DNA of 7,483 bases from contig DKGH01000090.1 in the NCBI GenBank assembly GCA_002453165.1, positions 1,470 through 8,952 on the forward strand, read 5' to 3'. The position numbers and the translations under genes are program-made. The DNA is from Verrucomicrobia bacterium UBA6775 (GTDB lineage: Bacteria; Verrucomicrobiota; Verrucomicrobiia; Limisphaerales; UBA1096). Positions 6,015-7,483 of the stretch are shown here, piece by piece; positions within the stretch are counted from its first letter, which is position 1, and each line of letters starts with the position of its first letter. The notes beneath the pieces are model-generated. The model did not search any database. It had not been told where the DNA came from and worked only from the letters and a program-made list of their open reading frames with translations.

Positions 6015-7483
6015 ATGAGCAGCGCTCAACACATTGAAAATCCGGATGTGATCCTGATTGGCAGCGGCGTCATGAGCGCCACGCTCGGTGCGGTATTGAA
6101 GAATCTTCAGCCCGACTTGAAGTTTCAACTGTACGAGGTCACTGAGGAGTTGGCGCAGGAGAGTTCCAACGGTTGGAACAACGCCGGCACCGGCCATGCC
6201 GGAATTTGCGAACTGAGCTACACCCCGAACCGCGGCGATGACGGCGAGGTCAATGTGGCCAAGGCGATCGAGATTTTTGAGCAGTTCGAGCAGTCGAAAT
6301 ATTTCTGGGGCTACGCCGTGCGCAACGGCCTGATCGATGACCCGAAGAAATTCGTCAGCCCCGTGCCGCACATTTCGTTTGTGTACGGGCAGGAACAGGT
6401 GGACTTCCTGCGCTCGCGACACAAGGGGATGAGCGCGCATCATTTTTTCAGCAGCATGGAATACACGGAGGACCGTGATACGATCCTCAAGTGGGCGCCG
6501 CTGCTGTTGGCCGGGCGTGACGATACGCCGATCGCCGCGACCAAGGTGGACGGCGGGACGGACGTCAACTTTGGCACCCTGTCCCAGATGCTTGTCGAGT
6601 GGCTGGGGGAGCAGGCCGGTTGCGGCTACGCGACACGACATCGCGTGGTTGATCTCACGAAAACACCCGATGGGGGTTGGGGCGTGAAGGTGAAAAATCT
6701 GGAGAACGGCCGGACGTTTTACAACACGGCCAAGTTCGTCTTTATCGGGGCCGGGGGCGGCAGTCTGCCGCTGCTGCAAAAGTCCGGCATCGAGGAGAGC
6801 AGGGGATATGGCGGCTTTCCGGTCGGCGGCCAATGGCTCGTTTGTCACAAGCCGGAAATTGTCGAGCAGCACGTGGCCAAGGTCTACGGCATGTCGCCCG
6901 GTGCCGCACCCACGATGGCGGTGCCGCATCTCGACACGCGAATCATCAATGGCAAAAAGGCGCTGCTGTTTGGCCCATATGCGGCGTGGACGACCAAGTT
7001 TTTGCACAAGGGAGGCAGCTACCTCGATCTCCCCGGATCGGTGCGCTGGGACAATATCGCGTCGCTGATCAAGGTCGGGCTGCACAACATCCCGCTGGTG
7101 CAGTACCTCATCCAGCAGGGCACCCAGAGCATGAACACTCGCATGGGTGAGTTGCGGAATTTTTATCCGGATGCAAAAAACGAGGACTGGGAATTGATCG
7201 ACGCCGGCATCCGGGTGCAGGCAATCAAGCAGGTGGATGGCGACGCCGGTATCGTCCATTTCGGCACCGAGGTGTTGTCCAGCGCGGATCGCTCCATCTC
7301 GGCATTGCTCGGTGCATCGCCGGGCGCGTCGGTATCCGTGAACATCATTCTGGAGATCGTCCGCGAATGTTTCAGTCACTTGCTTGAGTCCGACGAAGGC
7401 CACGCTCGCATGAAGGAGATGATTCCGTCCTACGACGAAAGCCTCGTCGACCCTTCAAAGGCCAAGCGCCAGTCGACCCTCAG
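6015..7483 (+). CDS. mqo: Malate:quinone oxidoreductase, 3' end outside window
   Basis: Mqo is a peripheral membrane flavoprotein that oxidises malate to oxaloacetate and passes electrons to quinone, replacing or assisting NAD malate dehydrogenase in the TCA cycle. The frame from ATG 6015 stays open to the window end, giving 489 codons; family members are about 490-550 residues, so probably only a short tail is missing. The FAD-binding start is VILIGSGVMSATLG (12-25), then ESSNGWNNAGTGHAG and CELSYTP (49-71). Further family blocks are KVDGGTDVNFGTLSQML, VFIGAGGGSLPLLQKSGI, GFPVGGQWLVC, LLFGPYAAWTTKFL, and the C-terminal FGTEV with ALLGASPGAS (430-439), a second flavin-contact region, then IPSYDESL. 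There is no Shine-Dalgarno sequence before the ATG; the leader is pyrimidine-rich. The in-frame GTG at residue 12 would cut into the dinucleotide-binding strand and is unlikely to be the start. It is divergent from the dehydrogenase gene. The assignment is firm. Confidence 0.96.
   Translation, partial: MSSAQHIENPDVILIGSGVMSATLGAVLKNLQPDLKFQLYEVTEELAQESSNGWNNAGTGHAGICELSYTPNRGDDGEVNVAKAIEIFEQFEQSKYFWGYAVRNGLIDDPKKFVSPVPHISFVYGQEQVDFLRSRHKGMSAHHFFSSMEYTEDRDTILKWAPLLLAGRDDTPIAATKVDGGTDVNFGTLSQMLVEWLGEQAGCGYATRHRVVDLTKTPDGGWGVKVKNLENGRTFYNTAKFVFIGAGGGSLPLLQKSGIEESRGYGGFPVGGQWLVCHKPEIVEQHVAKVYGMSPGAAPTMAVPHLDTRIINGKKALLFGPYAAWTTKFLHKGGSYLDLPGSVRWDNIASLIKVGLHNIPLVQYLIQQGTQSMNTRMGELRNFYPDAKNEDWELIDAGIRVQAIKQVDGDAGIVHFGTEVLSSADRSISALLGASPGASVSVNIILEIVRECFSHLLESDEGHARMKEMIPSYDESLVDPSKAKRQSTL

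Noticed and set aside
5886..7403. A 505-codon open frame on the minus strand opposite mqo
   Set aside because: The plus strand encodes Mqo with its canonical FAD and C-terminal motifs over the same span. The antisense translation is low in recognisable motifs and looks like the mirror of GC-rich codons.
1..7483. CRISPR array, tRNA/rRNA, insertion sequence or a new defence-type system
   Set aside because: No regularly spaced direct repeats, cloverleaf-like sequence, transposase motif or terminal inverted repeats were found. All five genes fall into recognised families and the window is almost fully coding.

Overview
The window carries five protein genes on GC-rich DNA and almost no non-coding space. 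Two are cut by the window edges. The gene set points to the PVC superphylum (Verrucomicrobiota or Planctomycetota), most likely a free-living, respiring verrucomicrobium. This rests on a DUF1553 (PSD1) protein followed by a DUF1501 protein, and on a 'Piru_Ver'-type beta-propeller dehydrogenase, all of which are expanded families in those phyla. The phylum is an inference from family content; I see no rRNA or marker gene that would settle it.

Layout. Positions 1-3896 (+ strand) form a compact, probably co-transcribed block: the C-terminal part of a DUF1553 protein, a Tat-exported DUF1501 protein, and ispD (MEP-pathway cytidylyltransferase). The gaps are 17 nt (50 nt with the start I favour) and 9 nt. 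Positions 3893-5884 (- strand) encode a secreted beta-propeller/HEAT-repeat dehydrogenase-like protein. It meets ispD tail to tail, and the two genes share a TTAA that supplies TAA to both. Positions 5885-6014 are the only sizeable intergenic gap, a divergent promoter region. From 6015 to the right edge (+ strand) lies mqo, FAD-dependent malate:quinone oxidoreductase, missing only a short C-terminus.

How they may work together. mqo feeds malate electrons into the quinone pool, and ispD makes isoprenoid precursors, including those of quinone tails. Both are core metabolism. The DUF1553/DUF1501 pair and the propeller dehydrogenase are exported proteins of the accessory, probably polymer- or sugar-related, PVC repertoire. 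No direct functional link between the two sets can be shown from the sequence.

Most unusual signal. A 10-bp perfect palindrome, CTTGGCCAAG, occurs six times, plus three one-mismatch copies and one split hairpin form. All of these lie in only two genes (DUF1553 and ispD) and are read in two different codon registers, which suggests constraint or spread at the DNA level. No CRISPR, RNA gene, insertion sequence or obvious new multi-gene system is visible.
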